Assembly (NCBI RefSeq): GCF_000235605.1
Contig: NC_016584.1
Location: forward strand, 3,398,001 to 3,462,000
From: Desulfosporosinus orientis DSM 765
GTDB taxonomy: Bacteria > Bacillota > Desulfitobacteriia > Desulfitobacteriales > Desulfitobacteriaceae
Direction of reading: 5' to 3'
DNA: 64,000 nt
Below are positions 44,401 to 53,279 of this stretch, in pieces (position 1 is the stretch's first letter; each line of letters begins with the position of its first letter). Below the pieces are notes generated by a model. It was not told where the DNA came from and searched no databases. It saw nothing but the letters and a program-made list of their open reading frames with translations. The position numbers and the translations under genes were made by a program.

Positions 44401-47031
44401 CATCCAGGCCTGATAGGGCAGAAATAAAAATTGCAGAGCAAACTGCATACCCAAAGTCCCTAGATCTTGAGTGATGTTTCCTTTTTCAACCCGCTCATTA
44501 AACAACTGATTGAGCAGGTATAATATCACAGAAAAAAGCAAACTAAAGGAAATAAGAACTAGCCAAGTTAACGGTTCCACTGCAAGGACTGTGAAGCCAA
44601 GAACGAGAAGCAGCATTTGGGCCGGAGCCTCCAGACTCCTTCTCAAATTATCAAATATCTTCCATCGGGATAGGAAGGGAATCGGTTTAAACAGCCAAGG
44701 CAATAACTGCCAATCCCCCCTGACCCAGCGATGGGAACGACACATATAGGCTAAAAAGTTGGAAGGATAGCCATCAACAAGCTCTATATCGGATACTAAG
44801 CCGGCTCTGGCATAGACTCCTTCAATCAAATCATGACTGAGGATGGTGTTCTCAGGAAACGATTTATCCGTAACCTTATGAAAGACATCAACATCATAAA
44901 TCCCTTTTCCGGTAAAGATCCCTTCACCAAACAAATCCTGATAAACATCAGAAACTGCAGTGGTATAGGGGTCTACTCCTACTTTTCCCGAAAAAATGCG
45001 TGCAAAAGCAGAAGCATTGGCTTGTAATATTGATACTCCCACGCGAGGTTGAAGTATTCCATAGCCTTTAACAACTCTCGACTCATCTTCACTGAGCTGC
45101 GGCGCATGCAAAGGATGGGCAATAGTTCCGATTAGTCTTTTAGCAACTCCCCGCGGCAGCTGGGTATCTGCATCGAGGGTAATAACATATCGAACGGTCG
45201 GCAAAATTGAAAGGTCACCAATTTGAACATTATAGCTAGTTGTCCCCTCTAGACGAAGAAGGCGATTAAACTCTAATAGTTTTCCGCGTTTTCTCTCCCA
45301 TCCCATCCATACGCCTTCCGAAGGATTAAACAGCCGTTTGCGATGAAAAAAATAAAAGCGGTTCTCTTCATATTTTTTGTTTAATTTTTTTATCGCTTCT
45401 GTTGCGGCAGCAATAATCTCCTGATCGTTTTGAACACTTTCAGTCTTGGCATCGGCAAAGTCACCTAATAAGGCAAAATGCAAATTCTCATCGCGATTGG
45501 CGAGATAATAAACCTCAATCTCATTAATTAGTTCATGCACTCGTTCGACATTTGTTAATAGAGTCGGTATGACAACCATAGTCCTAAGCTGTTGGGGAAT
45601 CCCTTCATCTAACTCCAATTTTGGCAAGAAGGAGGGACGAAATAGCTCAGAAGCCAGCCAATTGACAAAAGGGATAGTCATACTGCTGACCCAAACCATT
45701 AGACTAATGATTAGGAGCAGGCTATAGCCAAAGGACAATGATATTCCCGAAAGTGCGTAAGATAGAACATAAGCAAACAGAATACCTGTAACGATCATCA
45801 CACTGCCAAAGTAGTAAAGATTAGGTTGTTTGCGTACAGTACCTTGAATCTTCCCTAAAAAGCTCCGTTGTTTGCCAAAATCCTGCTCCAGTTCTCTTTC
45901 AAGGTCTTCCCTGCCGTCTCCAATTAAATCATAACCAATATGAGACGCAGCCATCTCTCCTCGCCCATGTGCTTTCTGGGCTCTTGCTAAGACTTTACGG
46001 GCCACTACCAACTCTGAAACATTGAAGTTTATGGCAATTTTTTCCACACAATGTCGATAATAATCCCGGGACTGGAAGTCCATTTCCTTATACACATTAG
46101 TGGGATCATTTTCAAAGACACTTTCCACTAAACTGACTTCTTCGAAAAACCTCGGCCAATCTTCTGCATTGACAAAGTGTATAGTAGTAATAGCATGGCC
46201 CATAGAAACCTGACACATAGTCTGACGCTGCCGTTCCAGCTTTGCCAATTCTTCTATCGTCGTATCTTGTTTGGCAATAGCTCGGTCAACCCATTGCAGC
46301 AAAGGAACTACATCTGTACCAAGTTCGCGTATGCGCTTCAAGATTTGGTCTGCATACGCTGAAGAATATTCTTCCTGAGGTGTAAGGGACTTTAATAGTA
46401 TCTCCCATTCTTCAGGTGAACGCTCTGATTCCAATAAAGGCAGCACCCAGCGATCGGCAGCTTCTCTTTCAGCTTGAGTAAATAGTACTTGTTCAGTTAA
46501 GCGTCTAATATTTTCTAAAAGAATAATTCTCAGCATGACAGGGATGGCCCACAGTTCCCCGCTTGATAAGGGTACTTGGAGCTGATAAGCGTCAATAAAC
46601 CCTTTAAGAGTTTCGCTTTTCAATTGGCTGTCAGTGTGTTCGATAAGCTCAATCAATAGTCCATAAATTCGCGGGTACCCTTGAAAATCTCTGCTGCTGC
46701 TTTGCGGCAGCTGCAACTCAAATTTTTCAGGAAGACTGCCCAAGATCTCTGTTCTCAAATCTTTTAATCGATAAAAATTATCCATTAACCACTCAGTAGC
46801 AGGCACCATATCCTGTGTTCTTGCAGAATAATCGGCAATTTCACTATATGCCTGCTCTAGAAATTTCATATTCTGTTTTACTCTAGGCATTAATGACCGT
46901 TTGGGATGATTGCTTCCTTGATTGGCATTCGCTCGAGCTATTTCTTTAGCATGACTCAGTAAATCTTCCCCATGAAGAACAATATCTTTATAGGGTTTAT
47001 TCTTGGTAATGGTTCGCGTGAAAAACATCAT
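38425..47031 (-). CDS. Cyclic beta-1,2-glucan synthase (NdvB/CGS type)
   Basis: 2868-residue multidomain enzyme, the length of Brucella/Agrobacterium CGS. In order: N-terminal region (1-400), two membrane helices (about 405-465), a GT84 glycosyltransferase domain with TLDADTQLPRG (about 620) and HRWVRGDWQLLPW (about 765), further helices (about 800-930), the cyclisation domain (about 990-1500), two beta-supersandwich blocks (about 1540-1850 and 2060-2350), and a GH94-like (alpha/alpha)6 domain with GSGDWNDGFSRIG (about 2550). It should make cyclic or linear beta-1,2-glucan at the cytoplasmic membrane from UDP-glucose. ATG 47031 has CGGAG upstream. Confidence 0.9.
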   Translation of the reverse strand: MMFFTRTITKNKPYKDIVLHGEDLLSHAKEIARANANQGSNHPKRSLMPRVKQNMKFLEQAYSEIADYSARTQDMVPATEWLMDNFYRLKDLRTEILGSLPEKFELQLPQSSSRDFQGYPRIYGLLIELIEHTDSQLKSETLKGFIDAYQLQVPLSSGELWAIPVMLRIILLENIRRLTEQVLFTQAEREAADRWVLPLLESERSPEEWEILLKSLTPQEEYSSAYADQILKRIRELGTDVVPLLQWVDRAIAKQDTTIEELAKLERQRQTMCQVSMGHAITTIHFVNAEDWPRFFEEVSLVESVFENDPTNVYKEMDFQSRDYYRHCVEKIAINFNVSELVVARKVLARAQKAHGRGEMAASHIGYDLIGDGREDLERELEQDFGKQRSFLGKIQGTVRKQPNLYYFGSVMIVTGILFAYVLSYALSGISLSFGYSLLLIISLMVWVSSMTIPFVNWLASELFRPSFLPKLELDEGIPQQLRTMVVIPTLLTNVERVHELINEIEVYYLANRDENLHFALLGDFADAKTESVQNDQEIIAAATEAIKKLNKKYEENRFYFFHRKRLFNPSEGVWMGWERKRGKLLEFNRLLRLEGTTSYNVQIGDLSILPTVRYVITLDADTQLPRGVAKRLIGTIAHPLHAPQLSEDESRVVKGYGILQPRVGVSILQANASAFARIFSGKVGVDPYTTAVSDVYQDLFGEGIFTGKGIYDVDVFHKVTDKSFPENTILSHDLIEGVYARAGLVSDIELVDGYPSNFLAYMCRSHRWVRGDWQLLPWLFKPIPFLSRWKIFDNLRRSLEAPAQMLLLVLGFTVLAVEPLTWLVLISFSLLFSVILYLLNQLFNERVEKGNITQDLGTLGMQFALQFLFLPYQAWMMLDAIVRSLYRQFVSHQLLLEWETASDAERRLDGSIKTMVSKMWPVPVIVMLALFMISSFSPSNVGRFAPVGIAWLASLWAARRVSLPIQYKQIKLSASEQAAVRRFGRRIWAFFEEYVCREDNWLPPDNVQIDPPNGVAHRTSPTNIGLALLTNLAAGDLGYITAAKVLGNIQHTVDTIHRMEQWKGHLYNWYDTQKLTPLEPKYISTVDSGNFVMYLLTLKSGLAEILDKPLLDISHALGLKDTYHLLRDELNSQDYEELDAFVKALDKVLSQDETCNLLSWSKLVSQWPAEIVKLELGEEGLYWAQRLDVMIGSLRLEMEELFPWVLRQEGGEAETLFNGQLSGGSSLNELSEIYADALTKGGLSEEITQQINSALKKAQGYIQQSLDLQGLLEEMALATDFAPLYDESLQLFSIGYRVSESKLDNSYYDLLASEARQASFFAIAKGDVPPSHWFKLGRALTLSRGKRSLVSWSGTMFEFLMPLLVMRNYQGTLLDETYHSVVEVQKKYGLQYNVPWGISESGFHAFDPQLNYQYKAFGVPGLGLKRGLIQDLVIAPYASFLALMVSPEDALSNIAAMEEKGFGGRYGLFEAVDFTSERIPVGRSYKLVQSFMAHHQGMSLLAMDNILFENVMQKRLHNQALIQSAELLLQERIPEFNSIIPQPEDNQQASKQNVREFELEKNQYVLLDTADSPIPMVHSISNGQYSVMITNSGSGFSRYQGISLSRWREDVTQDAWGTYFYIQNLNSGDVWSAAYHPCRNPGENYKVTYAPDQVEFCRKDGNITTHTEIVVSPEDQAEMRRISLTNHSKHDRVVEITSYFEVVLARQNEDLAHPAFGNLFIQTEFSHESLLASRRPRGDHQARLWLMHTVATEGEKVGSLQYETDRARFIGRGRSLSKPQALDANHPLSNTVGAVLDPIMSLRQRVKLRSGQTVRVSFSTGYAESREDAVRIAEKYRDPLSVNRAFELAWTHSKMELRHLNLSAAQANEALSLGGHLLYLSPCRRDAAECIARNSKGQSALWPYAISGDLPIVLVRVSNSEHLDLIRRLLTIHEYWRMKGLFADLVILNEDASGYVQAFQDNLRDFISMGHARDLMNQPGGVFLLQKGHVQPEVLNLLCTVARMTFSGEGGSCTVQVRKKTKLVSQKPEPFKEELLSKDTTQNNIVETEPKSILKFPDVTGNESSPRQTHFVNGYGGFSEDGKEYIIELQEGMNTPLPWINVIANPNFGCQVSEGGAGYTWSQNSREYKLTPWSNDPILDPVGEVLYLRDEETGEYWSATANPIREQCSYKIRHGQGYSIFEHDCRGLKQTLRLFVPMDNPVKILELSIENHTDHVSRLNVVYYVEWVMGVVREQTAPYLVSDYDEDRNAFYVRNTYQDEYAGRVGFLAALGAKVRSYTGDRTEFIGRNGNLEKPIGLKLDSFSESVGAGLDPCSAVQLEISISPGETKTMTFLLGETSHREEAERIISEYEKPEKVQEAYNDVLRHWERLLGIVSVKTPDLSMNLLLNRWLLYQTIVCRLWARSAFYQSGGAYGFRDQLQDVMALVYSDPQFTRKQILIHCRHQFVDGDVQHWWHAERGKGIRTRFSDDLLWLPFVTTYYIERTGDIGILDEMTLFLDDEPLGENEDERYSIPKISNEEANVYEHCVRAIERGLHFGEHGLPLIGSGDWNDGFSRIGNKGKGESVWLGWFIYLTLIRFAELCDSKQDGERGVRYRQVAEELKQRMEVHAWDGGWYRRAYFDDGTPLGSSQNEECQIDALAQSWSVLSGAARPSRAEDAMLALEHYLWRKEDGLLLLLTPPFDKQLPDPGYIKGYVPGVRENGGQYTHGAIWAILAYTTLGEGDKAAELFQMLSPINHARTEHEVSRYKVEPYVMAADVYATPSHVGRGGWTWYTGAAGWMYQAGLEGILGFKRRGDRLSLNPCIPSRWPGFSLTYQFQSSVYEIVVNNPDAKMSGCSKVTLDEQELLEPVIDLKNDGLTHKVCLTL

Positions 47032-47446
47032 TCTCTATCTCCGTCTTATTTTTTTACATCATTTATGCATTATTCCCATTTTCTCTCACTTCATTCATTA
47101 AAAACGCTTCTTAATGACGCTATACGACACCATCAGAGAATGAAGACGGGATCGTTAGGGTCGGGCAGCTTCGCCCCATCCTGCAAGAAAGCTAATTCGT
47201 GCGAAGACAGTGTCTTCGTCACTCAGCATTCCGAGGCTCGCCCACTCGCTTGTGCGGGAGCTCCACCAAACCTCAGGGTAATACCAGATGTGAACCACTG
47301 GCTCCGCTTTCCACGCAAGCTTTGTGGGCTTTACCGCCTCTCCATGCAATGGGTTCACTCCTGTGGAGCGAAGCCGCCCTGACTTTCGGGTCTATTATTC
47401 TTTAAAGTTTATTTGAAGTTTCCTCAGGTTTTATCAGAGTATATGC
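47032..47446. other. Intergenic region with a G+C-richer block
   Basis: From about 47140 to 47390 the sequence is visibly richer in G+C than the flanks and includes the second dispersed repeat copy. It has several short inverted repeats but no convincing gene; open frames crossing it have no recognisable domain or ribosome binding site. It may be a decayed mobile or transferred fragment. Confidence 0.5.
47181..47220. repeat. Dispersed 40-bp repeat, copy 2
   Basis: Matches 35799-35838 at 37 of 40 positions, including the CGAAGACAGTGTCTTCG palindrome. It lies inside the G+C-richer intergenic block. Confidence 0.75.
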
Positions 47447-47490
47447 AAATACGCCTTGAAACGACTTTTCAGCCGTTTCAAGGCGTATTT
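47447..47490 (-). terminator. ftsK terminator
   Basis: Perfect 17-base arms (47447-47463 and 47474-47490), core ACGCCTTGAAACG, 10-base loop, 26 bp past the ftsK stop. Confidence 0.85.
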
Positions 47491-47516
47491 CTCAATTGTT
47501 AAAACTCTTGGGACCA

Positions 47517-49964
47517 TTACCCAAATCGTTCGTTAAATTCTTCAAGAGTCAAGAGCACTTGTCTGGGCTTACTTCCTTCATAAGCTCCCACAACCCCTTG
47601 TTCTTCCAGCATATCCATGATTCGTGCGGCTCGAGTATATCCTAACTTCAGCCTCCGCTGGAGAAAAGATACCGATGCCATTCCGGTTCGAATAAATAAT
47701 TGCCCTGCATCAAAAAACAGTGCGTCATCCGGTCCGTTGCCTTCCTCACTTTTAGGATTTGTATCTGCAAACAATCGTTCAGGATCAAGGTACTCCGGTT
47801 TACCTAATTGTTTCCAATGATTTATGACACGCTGAACTTCATCATCGGTTACTAAACATCCTTGGACGCGAACGGGCTTATTGACACCTAATGGGGAATA
47901 AAGCATATCTCCTCGGCCCAATAGTTTCTCAGCACCCGTGGCATCTAAAATCGTGCGGGAGTCAATCTGAGAGGAGACTGCAAAGGAAATCCTGCTGGGT
48001 ATATTCGCCTTGATGACTCCGGTAATGACATCAACAGATGGACGTTGGGTAGCAATCACTAAATGAATACCGGCAGCCCGAGCCATTTGGGCCAGGCGAC
48101 AGATAGCTTCTTCAACTTCTCCTGCAGCAACCATCATCAAATCAGCCAACTCATCGATAATCACAACAATTAAAGGCAAAGCAGGAGCCGCTCCAGGAGT
48201 TTCCCCAGCTTTCAATTTGTTATATCGTTCAATATCTCGGACTCCTGAAGATGCAAAGAGTTCATACCTATTCTCCATCTCTTTGACAATCCACTTTAAA
48301 GCACTGGCAGCTTTCTTCGGATCGATAACAACAGGTGCCAATAAGTGGGGAATACCATTATACTGGCTGAGTTCTACCATTTTGGGGTCTACAAGCAAAA
48401 ACTTAACTTCATCGGGAGCTGCATTAAAGAGCAGAGAATTAATAATCGTCGTAATGCAAACACTTTTTCCGGAACCAGTGGCACCGGCTACCAGAAGATG
48501 CGGCATTTTTATAAGATCAGCGATAATTGGCTGATCCGCAATGTCTTTTCCTAAAGCGACTTTGAGTTTGGAAGGATGACCTCTAAAACTTGAGGTTTCC
48601 AACACTTCTCGGAAAGGCACCGAAAAGGCTTGTTTATTCGGCACTTCAATTCCAACTGCCGCTTTTCCGGGAATGGGGGCTTCGATTCGTACATCTCGAG
48701 CAGCTAATCCTAGAGCGATATCATCGGCTAAATTTACGATCTTACTGATTTTAACCCCTGGAGCAGGAGCTAATTCATAACGGGTAATAACCGGTCCTCT
48801 GGTCACACGAATAACTTTAGCCCTTACCCCAAAATCCTGAAGGACTTTTTCCAGCTGACGTGATGACTCCGGATCCTGAATGATCGTTCTTGGCGTCAGA
48901 GGTTCTAATAAATCAAAATCAGGAAACTCCCACTCCTTAATCTTCTCCGCTGGTCGTTCTTCTAACTCTATAGCAGCCGCAACAGGAGGTACTTCAAATT
49001 CTAGCATTGTCTCAGTACTGCCCATGTTAATTGGAAATTCCATAAGATTTAAATCAAGACTCTTTACTGACTTAGAAACAAACTCAGTGGATGTCTCACA
49101 ATCACTTTCCCGTTCTTCTTCAGCTAATGCTGAAGTTTCTGGTATTGGTTCATTTTTCACTAGTTTAGATACGGCACTTTCCAAGGATTGGCTGGTTTGA
49201 ACATCCTCATGAGGCTCTTCGACGACAGTATCTGCCTCACTATTTTCTTGAATTATGGGACACTGCTCTACAATAGTTTTCTCCTCTTTAAACTGAGCTA
49301 AAAATTCCTCTTGTTCAGTTTTTGTTTTAAACACCGCTGAAAAGGATTTAGGTTCTATTTCAGGTGTTTTGGCAACGATGATTGGTTCTCGCTCAACCTC
49401 AGCAAAATAGTCATTAAATCCTTTTAAAGTAGTAAGATTACTTTGCTTTTTAGGCGGGATAGTTTTTCCTGTCCCAAAATAAGTCGGGAAGTCCTTTCCC
49501 ATATCCATTAACGCTTCAGCCTTCTCAATATCCTGATCCTTCACTTCAACCCAGTCCGGTGAGGAAAAGTATTGATTAAACCCTTGTAAACTGACCAATT
49601 TTCCGGTCGGTAGGGGAATTCCCTTTAAATTTGGAGATTGATTCCAACCACCATCAATTTCTCCTTCAGGAGAATATTTTTCTCGATTGCGCTGATTATC
49701 CTTAACCATATCCGTCTCTGATTTTGCCGGGGAATCTGCCTTAAATAATGAAGGATAATGCCAAAGAAAAAATGCTATTATCAAGGATACGAAAGGACCA
49801 GCCCAGGCAAAACTCCCCATTACTGCGGTAAACATCGTATATATCTGTTTTCCGACGGAAAAACCGAAAGTACCTAAAAATCCAAGAAACGACACCAATA
49901 TCAAGATAATACTTAACAATTTAAACAAGAGTACACTTGTTGGTTTTATGCTTTTTTTTGACAC
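47517..49964 (-). CDS. ftsK: DNA translocase FtsK/SpoIIIE
   Basis: 815-residue DNA pump for chromosome segregation at the septum or into the forespore. The N-terminus shows only two clear membrane helices (about 11-33 and 45-63), fewer than the usual four. An acidic Pro/Glu-rich linker (about 70-370) leads to the RecA-like motor with Walker A GATGSGKS (about 495) and Walker [14 protein letters not shown]. The C-terminal gamma winged helix ([19 protein letters not shown]) reads KOPS/SRS sites. I start at GTG 49964, 8 bases after AGGAGG; the GTG at 49973 overlaps it. Confidence 0.93.
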   Translation of the reverse strand: MSKKSIKPTSVLLFKLLSIILILVSFLGFLGTFGFSVGKQIYTMFTAVMGSFAWAGPFVSLIIAFFLWHYPSLFKADSPAKSETDMVKDNQRNREKYSPEGEIDGGWNQSPNLKGIPLPTGKLVSLQGFNQYFSSPDWVEVKDQDIEKAEALMDMGKDFPTYFGTGKTIPPKKQSNLTTLKGFNDYFAEVEREPIIVAKTPEIEPKSFSAVFKTKTEQEEFLAQFKEEKTIVEQCPIIQENSEADTVVEEPHEDVQTSQSLESAVSKLVKNEPIPETSALAEEERESDCETSTEFVSKSVKSLDLNLMEFPINMGSTETMLEFEVPPVAAAIELEERPAEKIKEWEFPDFDLLEPLTPRTIIQDPESSRQLEKVLQDFGVRAKVIRVTRGPVITRYELAPAPGVKISKIVNLADDIALGLAARDVRIEAPIPGKAAVGIEVPNKQAFSVPFREVLETSSFRGHPSKLKVALGKDIADQPIIADLIKMPHLLVAGATGSGKSVCITTIINSLLFNAAPDEVKFLLVDPKMVELSQYNGIPHLLAPVVIDPKKAASALKWIVKEMENRYELFASSGVRDIERYNKLKAGETPGAAPALPLIVVIIDELADLMMVAAGEVEEAICRLAQMARAAGIHLVIATQRPSVDVITGVIKANIPSRISFAVSSQIDSRTILDATGAEKLLGRGDMLYSPLGVNKPVRVQGCLVTDDEVQRVINHWKQLGKPEYLDPERLFADTNPKSEEGNGPDDALFFDAGQLFIRTGMASVSFLQRRLKLGYTRAARIMDMLEEQGVVGAYEGSKPRQVLLTLEEFNERFG

Positions 49965-50034
49965 ACCTACCACCTCCTCACGTTATTCATTATGGTAGAT
50001 GAGCTAGGGGAATGTCAAAAGGTTTTTTCTCCGG

Positions 50035-50994
50035 TTAATAACTCAATTGTACTCCTTTTTGATTGGGCAATGGATGGAATACTTCCAGAGATATTTCACC
50101 GTCTAAGTCCAAATAAACATTTCCTGAGTATAAAAAATCACCTTTTGCCCAGTATCGCAAATCTAAAAACTGAACAACACATTCATCGCCATCAGAAACA
50201 TGGACACTCACGTGATAATATGGGGTAAACTGAGCGAATATTTCCGCCAGATTACCCTCCAAGGCATTGGCAATCGATGGGTGATCTGGGTTGACTTTAG
50301 GCAGTACGCGACATATGCACGGTGTTTGATTACGAATAATCCCAAAACGCACATTGTCCTCTTGAAAGAGTATAAAGTTCCAGGTAAAAGGATGATACAT
50401 TGCCGGAATTACTTTTACTTGCTCCTTTTTTGTCAAATGATACATTTTCATAAGCCGGTCTCTGGTTTCTATTCTTTCTAAGTGGCGATAGCCAAGATAT
50501 AAACTACTGATAAACAAAGCTGTCTGAGAAGATACCCTTGCCAATTCCGGTGAATTTAGGGAAATAATAAACGAAAGCAATACCGCACTTAAAACAACAG
50601 GGTCTGTAAGCATAATCATATCCACAGTTATCTTTTTACGGGAGAAGGGCCATAAAAGTTCTGCCCCGTAAGAATTTAACAAATCCATAACACCATGAGA
50701 AATGGTTCCAATTAATGTCCAAAATATAACCGTCGCCCAAGAGGCCGTGGGAAAAGCTAAATAAAGTGCCGAGCCTAATCCTAGTGCTGAAGCACTTAAG
50801 GCAATTAATGAATGGCTGACTCCTCGATGTTTTAGTAAATAATTTAAACGCCCCTTAACATGAGCAACAATATCTAAATCTGGGAGCATCGCACCCAGTG
50901 TGCAGCCTAAAAAAACAGGGTCATTCAATTGTATGGGATGACCGGAAAGGGTACTCAGTGCAATTCCAATTAAACCATGTGTTATCGGATCGAT
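50035..50994 (-). CDS. DUF457 (YdjM-type) membrane metal-dependent hydrolase
   Basis: About 319 residues. DUF457 signature: (I)DPITHGLIGIALS at the N-terminus, HRGVSHSLIAL (about 55) and HGVMDLLNSYGAELLWPF (about 100), whose His/Asp residues could bind metal, with several membrane helices in the first 180 residues. The conserved N-terminus is reached only with an ATC start at 50994: GGAGGTGA lies 9 bases upstream, and in-frame TGA (51001-51003) precludes anything longer. The first normal start, TTG 50928, would delete the conserved DPITHG. Start codon is the uncertain point. Confidence 0.8.
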   Translation of the reverse strand: MDPITHGLIGIALSTLSGHPIQLNDPVFLGCTLGAMLPDLDIVAHVKGRLNYLLKHRGVSHSLIALSASALGLGSALYLAFPTASWATVIFWTLIGTISHGVMDLLNSYGAELLWPFSRKKITVDMIMLTDPVVLSAVLLSFIISLNSPELARVSSQTALFISSLYLGYRHLERIETRDRLMKMYHLTKKEQVKVIPAMYHPFTWNFILFQEDNVRFGIIRNQTPCICRVLPKVNPDHPSIANALEGNLAEIFAQFTPYYHVSVHVSDGDECVVQFLDLRYWAKGDFLYSGNVYLDLDGEISLEVFHPLPNQKGVQLSY

Positions 50995-51197
50995 TACAGT
51001 TCACCTCCATAATTATTAAAGCCCATAACAACTTTGCTGATCAAACCAAACAACTAATTATAGCATGACTTGATAAAAAAATATTTAGAATTTTTCCTGC
51101 CATATTTTTCTTCTCTTATCTATTGATACTATATTTGTAAAAGAGCTTAATCCGTTACCTCGTTAATATTAAATCAATCGGCTGCCTCAAAAAATCA

Positions 51198-51232
51198 AGA
51201 GCCTATGAGTTGTTGTTTAACTCATAAGCTCT
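51198..51232 (-). terminator. Terminator of the BON-domain gene
   Basis: AGAGC-TATGAGTT and AACTCATA-GCTCT arms with one mismatch and a 7-base loop, followed by a T run on the minus strand, 27 bp past the stop. Confidence 0.8.
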
Positions 51233-51258
51233 ATCCGATTATCGCTTCTGCCCAAACT

Positions 51259-52146
51259 TTACTTAATGGAATGGGCCGCAACCTTAATAGAATTGTTAAC
51301 ATTGTGAATACCCGGGACTTGTTGAATCATTTTTTCAGCCCTTTCACGATCTTCTTCTGAATATACTTCCCCTGTCAAGAAAGCGATTCCATCTTGTACA
51401 AACGCTCTTATTTGTCCTGAATTTAAGCGATGTTGACCCAGTTTAGCCACTAATTGCTCAGTTAACCATAAATCATCCCCTTGGGAACGATGACGGGTAA
51501 ATAATTCACTGACAACGGCCTTAACTCCTGGTACTTGATAAGCTGTTTCTACTGCCCATTCCATAACCTCCTGGTTATCAACTAAGCCTGTCAAAGTAAT
51601 AAGGCCATTTCTGGCTTCTGTTTTAATTTCATGAGCATCCACCCAAGGGGAAGCGACTAAGGCATTCTCAACACGATTGACTAAAGTTGCATCGTCCACC
51701 GCTTTCTCTAAAAACTGAATTTCACTACGCACTTCTTTGACTCCACGAACTTGTGAGGCTAAGCGCTTTGCCAACCTCTCCGTACTCTGAGTCTCCACAT
51801 GGCCAAGTAAGGTAACTATTCCCCGACTGGCTCGACAGCCTAAGTGGGTTATATCTTTAAAATTAGACCCTTGGAAGCGCTGAATAATCCCCTTTTCGAT
51901 ATCTTTATCCTTAATTGTGCCGTCATTAGCTACCGTCAAGGAATTATCCAATTCCCGGATTCCATCAATTCGTCCAACTCTGCTCCCAAAAAAATCCTTT
52001 TCTACAAGACTATCCACGGTTCCCCATATAATCGCTTTGTCCCCTTTAACCTCGACGTGAATCCCTTGCCCGCTTTCTCCAAAGTGAGTATGAATAAGGT
52101 TTTTAATATCCCTGAGAATATCTATTTCGGATCGTGAGTTATGCAT
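51259..52146 (-). CDS. Four-BON-domain protein
   Basis: 295 residues consisting almost entirely of four BON domains (about 5-70, 75-140, 145-210, 220-285). Each ends in the typical GxV...GV..V pattern (for example LITLTGLVDNQEVMEWA). BON domains bind phospholipid or mediate osmotic-stress and surface interactions. No signal peptide or anchor is visible, so location is unclear. I start at ATG 52146 because GGAGGGAG is 5 bases upstream; a frame to 52182 would add 12 residues across it. Confidence 0.85.
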   Translation of the reverse strand: MHNSRSEIDILRDIKNLIHTHFGESGQGIHVEVKGDKAIIWGTVDSLVEKDFFGSRVGRIDGIRELDNSLTVANDGTIKDKDIEKGIIQRFQGSNFKDITHLGCRASRGIVTLLGHVETQSTERLAKRLASQVRGVKEVRSEIQFLEKAVDDATLVNRVENALVASPWVDAHEIKTEARNGLITLTGLVDNQEVMEWAVETAYQVPGVKAVVSELFTRHRSQGDDLWLTEQLVAKLGQHRLNSGQIRAFVQDGIAFLTGEVYSEEDRERAEKMIQQVPGIHNVNNSIKVAAHSIK

Positions 52147-52234
52147 ACATTCTCCCTCCACAATGAATTCTGACTTTTTCACTTAGAGGGTATTTTATCC
52201 CAAGACTTCTCCTTTTAATCTAACAAAGGGATTG

Positions 52235-53242
52235 TTAAGATTTGCAATTTTTAAGATTTGCGGCAAGCTTTTCTAAGCGATGTAATTGATCTCTTAACCC
52301 TAAAACGATTAAGACATCTCCTTCCAATAGCTCTTCTTCGGCAACAGGATTACTGATAACCTCATTATTTCTTAAGATAGCCAGAACCATTGCTCCTGTT
52401 TGCTGCTTAATTCCGCTGGTTAATAATGTCTCGCCAGCCAAGCACGAGCCCTGATCAATTCTCAGCTCAACCATTTCCATTTCAATATTACGGTCATGAA
52501 TGACGGTTTCAATATAATCAACACTAATTGGCTTTAACATGGACATGGCCATTCTCCATCCACTAAGAGTTGCCGGAGAAATCACTTTATCGGCTCCTGC
52601 TCTCAGAAGCTTTTTCTCTGACTCAGGCTGATCCATGCGGGCTACCACATGAATTCCAGGATTGATTCCTTTAGCCGATAAAGTGACATAAACATTTAAA
52701 GAGTCCTCTGGTAGAGCAGAAATCAGACCTCTTGCTTTAGCAAGAGAAGCTTTATTAAGGATTTCATCATGAGTTGCATCCCCCTTGATCACTAAAAAGC
52801 CCTCTTCAATTAACTCATTTGCCAGTTCTTCCCGTTGTTCTATGACAACACTTTGAGCGCCCTCTTTGCGAAGGCGGTAAATAACTTGTCTTCCCACGCG
52901 TCCGGCACCACAAACGATAATATGATCTTGCAATTGTGAAATATTCTTATTCATCTTTCTTCTCCAATACACCCCAGCCAGCTGACCTTCAATCAAAAAT
53001 GCCATGACTAGCCCGGCAAAATATAGCATAGCCCCAACTCCACTGAGCATAAGGACAATTAAAAAAACATGTCCGGCATCAGTTTTTGCTTCAATATCTC
53101 CAAATCCCACGGTGGTGACCGTCTGAACCGTAAGATAAATAGCTTTTTGGATACTGAGGTGTTCCGTTAGTATCAGACCAACTGTCCCAAACACCAGTGT
53201 GAAAAATACAGCAATGAATGCAAGCCAAACCCTCCTAGCCAC
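52235..53242 (-). CDS. Two-TM potassium channel with RCK/TrkA domains
   Basis: 335-residue ion channel. Two membrane helices (about 4-26 and 55-85) flank the pore with selectivity filter TVTTVGFGD. A cytosolic RCK domain has the Rossmann loop IIVCGAGRVGRQVIYRL (about 112) and a C-terminal TrkA-C-like domain, so gating by NAD(H) or another ligand is likely. It is like MthK or Bacillus YugO. I start at GTG 53242, where AAGGAG is 6 bases upstream; a TTG at 53266 would place that site inside the protein. Confidence 0.9.
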   Translation of the reverse strand: MARRVWLAFIAVFFTLVFGTVGLILTEHLSIQKAIYLTVQTVTTVGFGDIEAKTDAGHVFLIVLMLSGVGAMLYFAGLVMAFLIEGQLAGVYWRRKMNKNISQLQDHIIVCGAGRVGRQVIYRLRKEGAQSVVIEQREELANELIEEGFLVIKGDATHDEILNKASLAKARGLISALPEDSLNVYVTLSAKGINPGIHVVARMDQPESEKKLLRAGADKVISPATLSGWRMAMSMLKPISVDYIETVIHDRNIEMEMVELRIDQGSCLAGETLLTSGIKQQTGAMVLAILRNNEVISNPVAEEELLEGDVLIVLGLRDQLHRLEKLAANLKNCKS

Positions 53243-53279
53243 TGGGTTCTCCTTTCTGTCTTTCAACGATGATTTATAT

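Noticed and set aside
47128-47150. Similarity of CACCATCAGAG and the next bases to 60154-60177
   Set aside because: Only 11 bases match exactly and the rest is loose; too short to call a repeat without a genome-wide count.
46972-47382. 136-codon open frame across the glucan synthase start and the G+C-richer block
   Set aside because: Overlaps the certain 5' end of the glucan synthase gene on the other strand, has no recognisable domain and no ribosome binding site.
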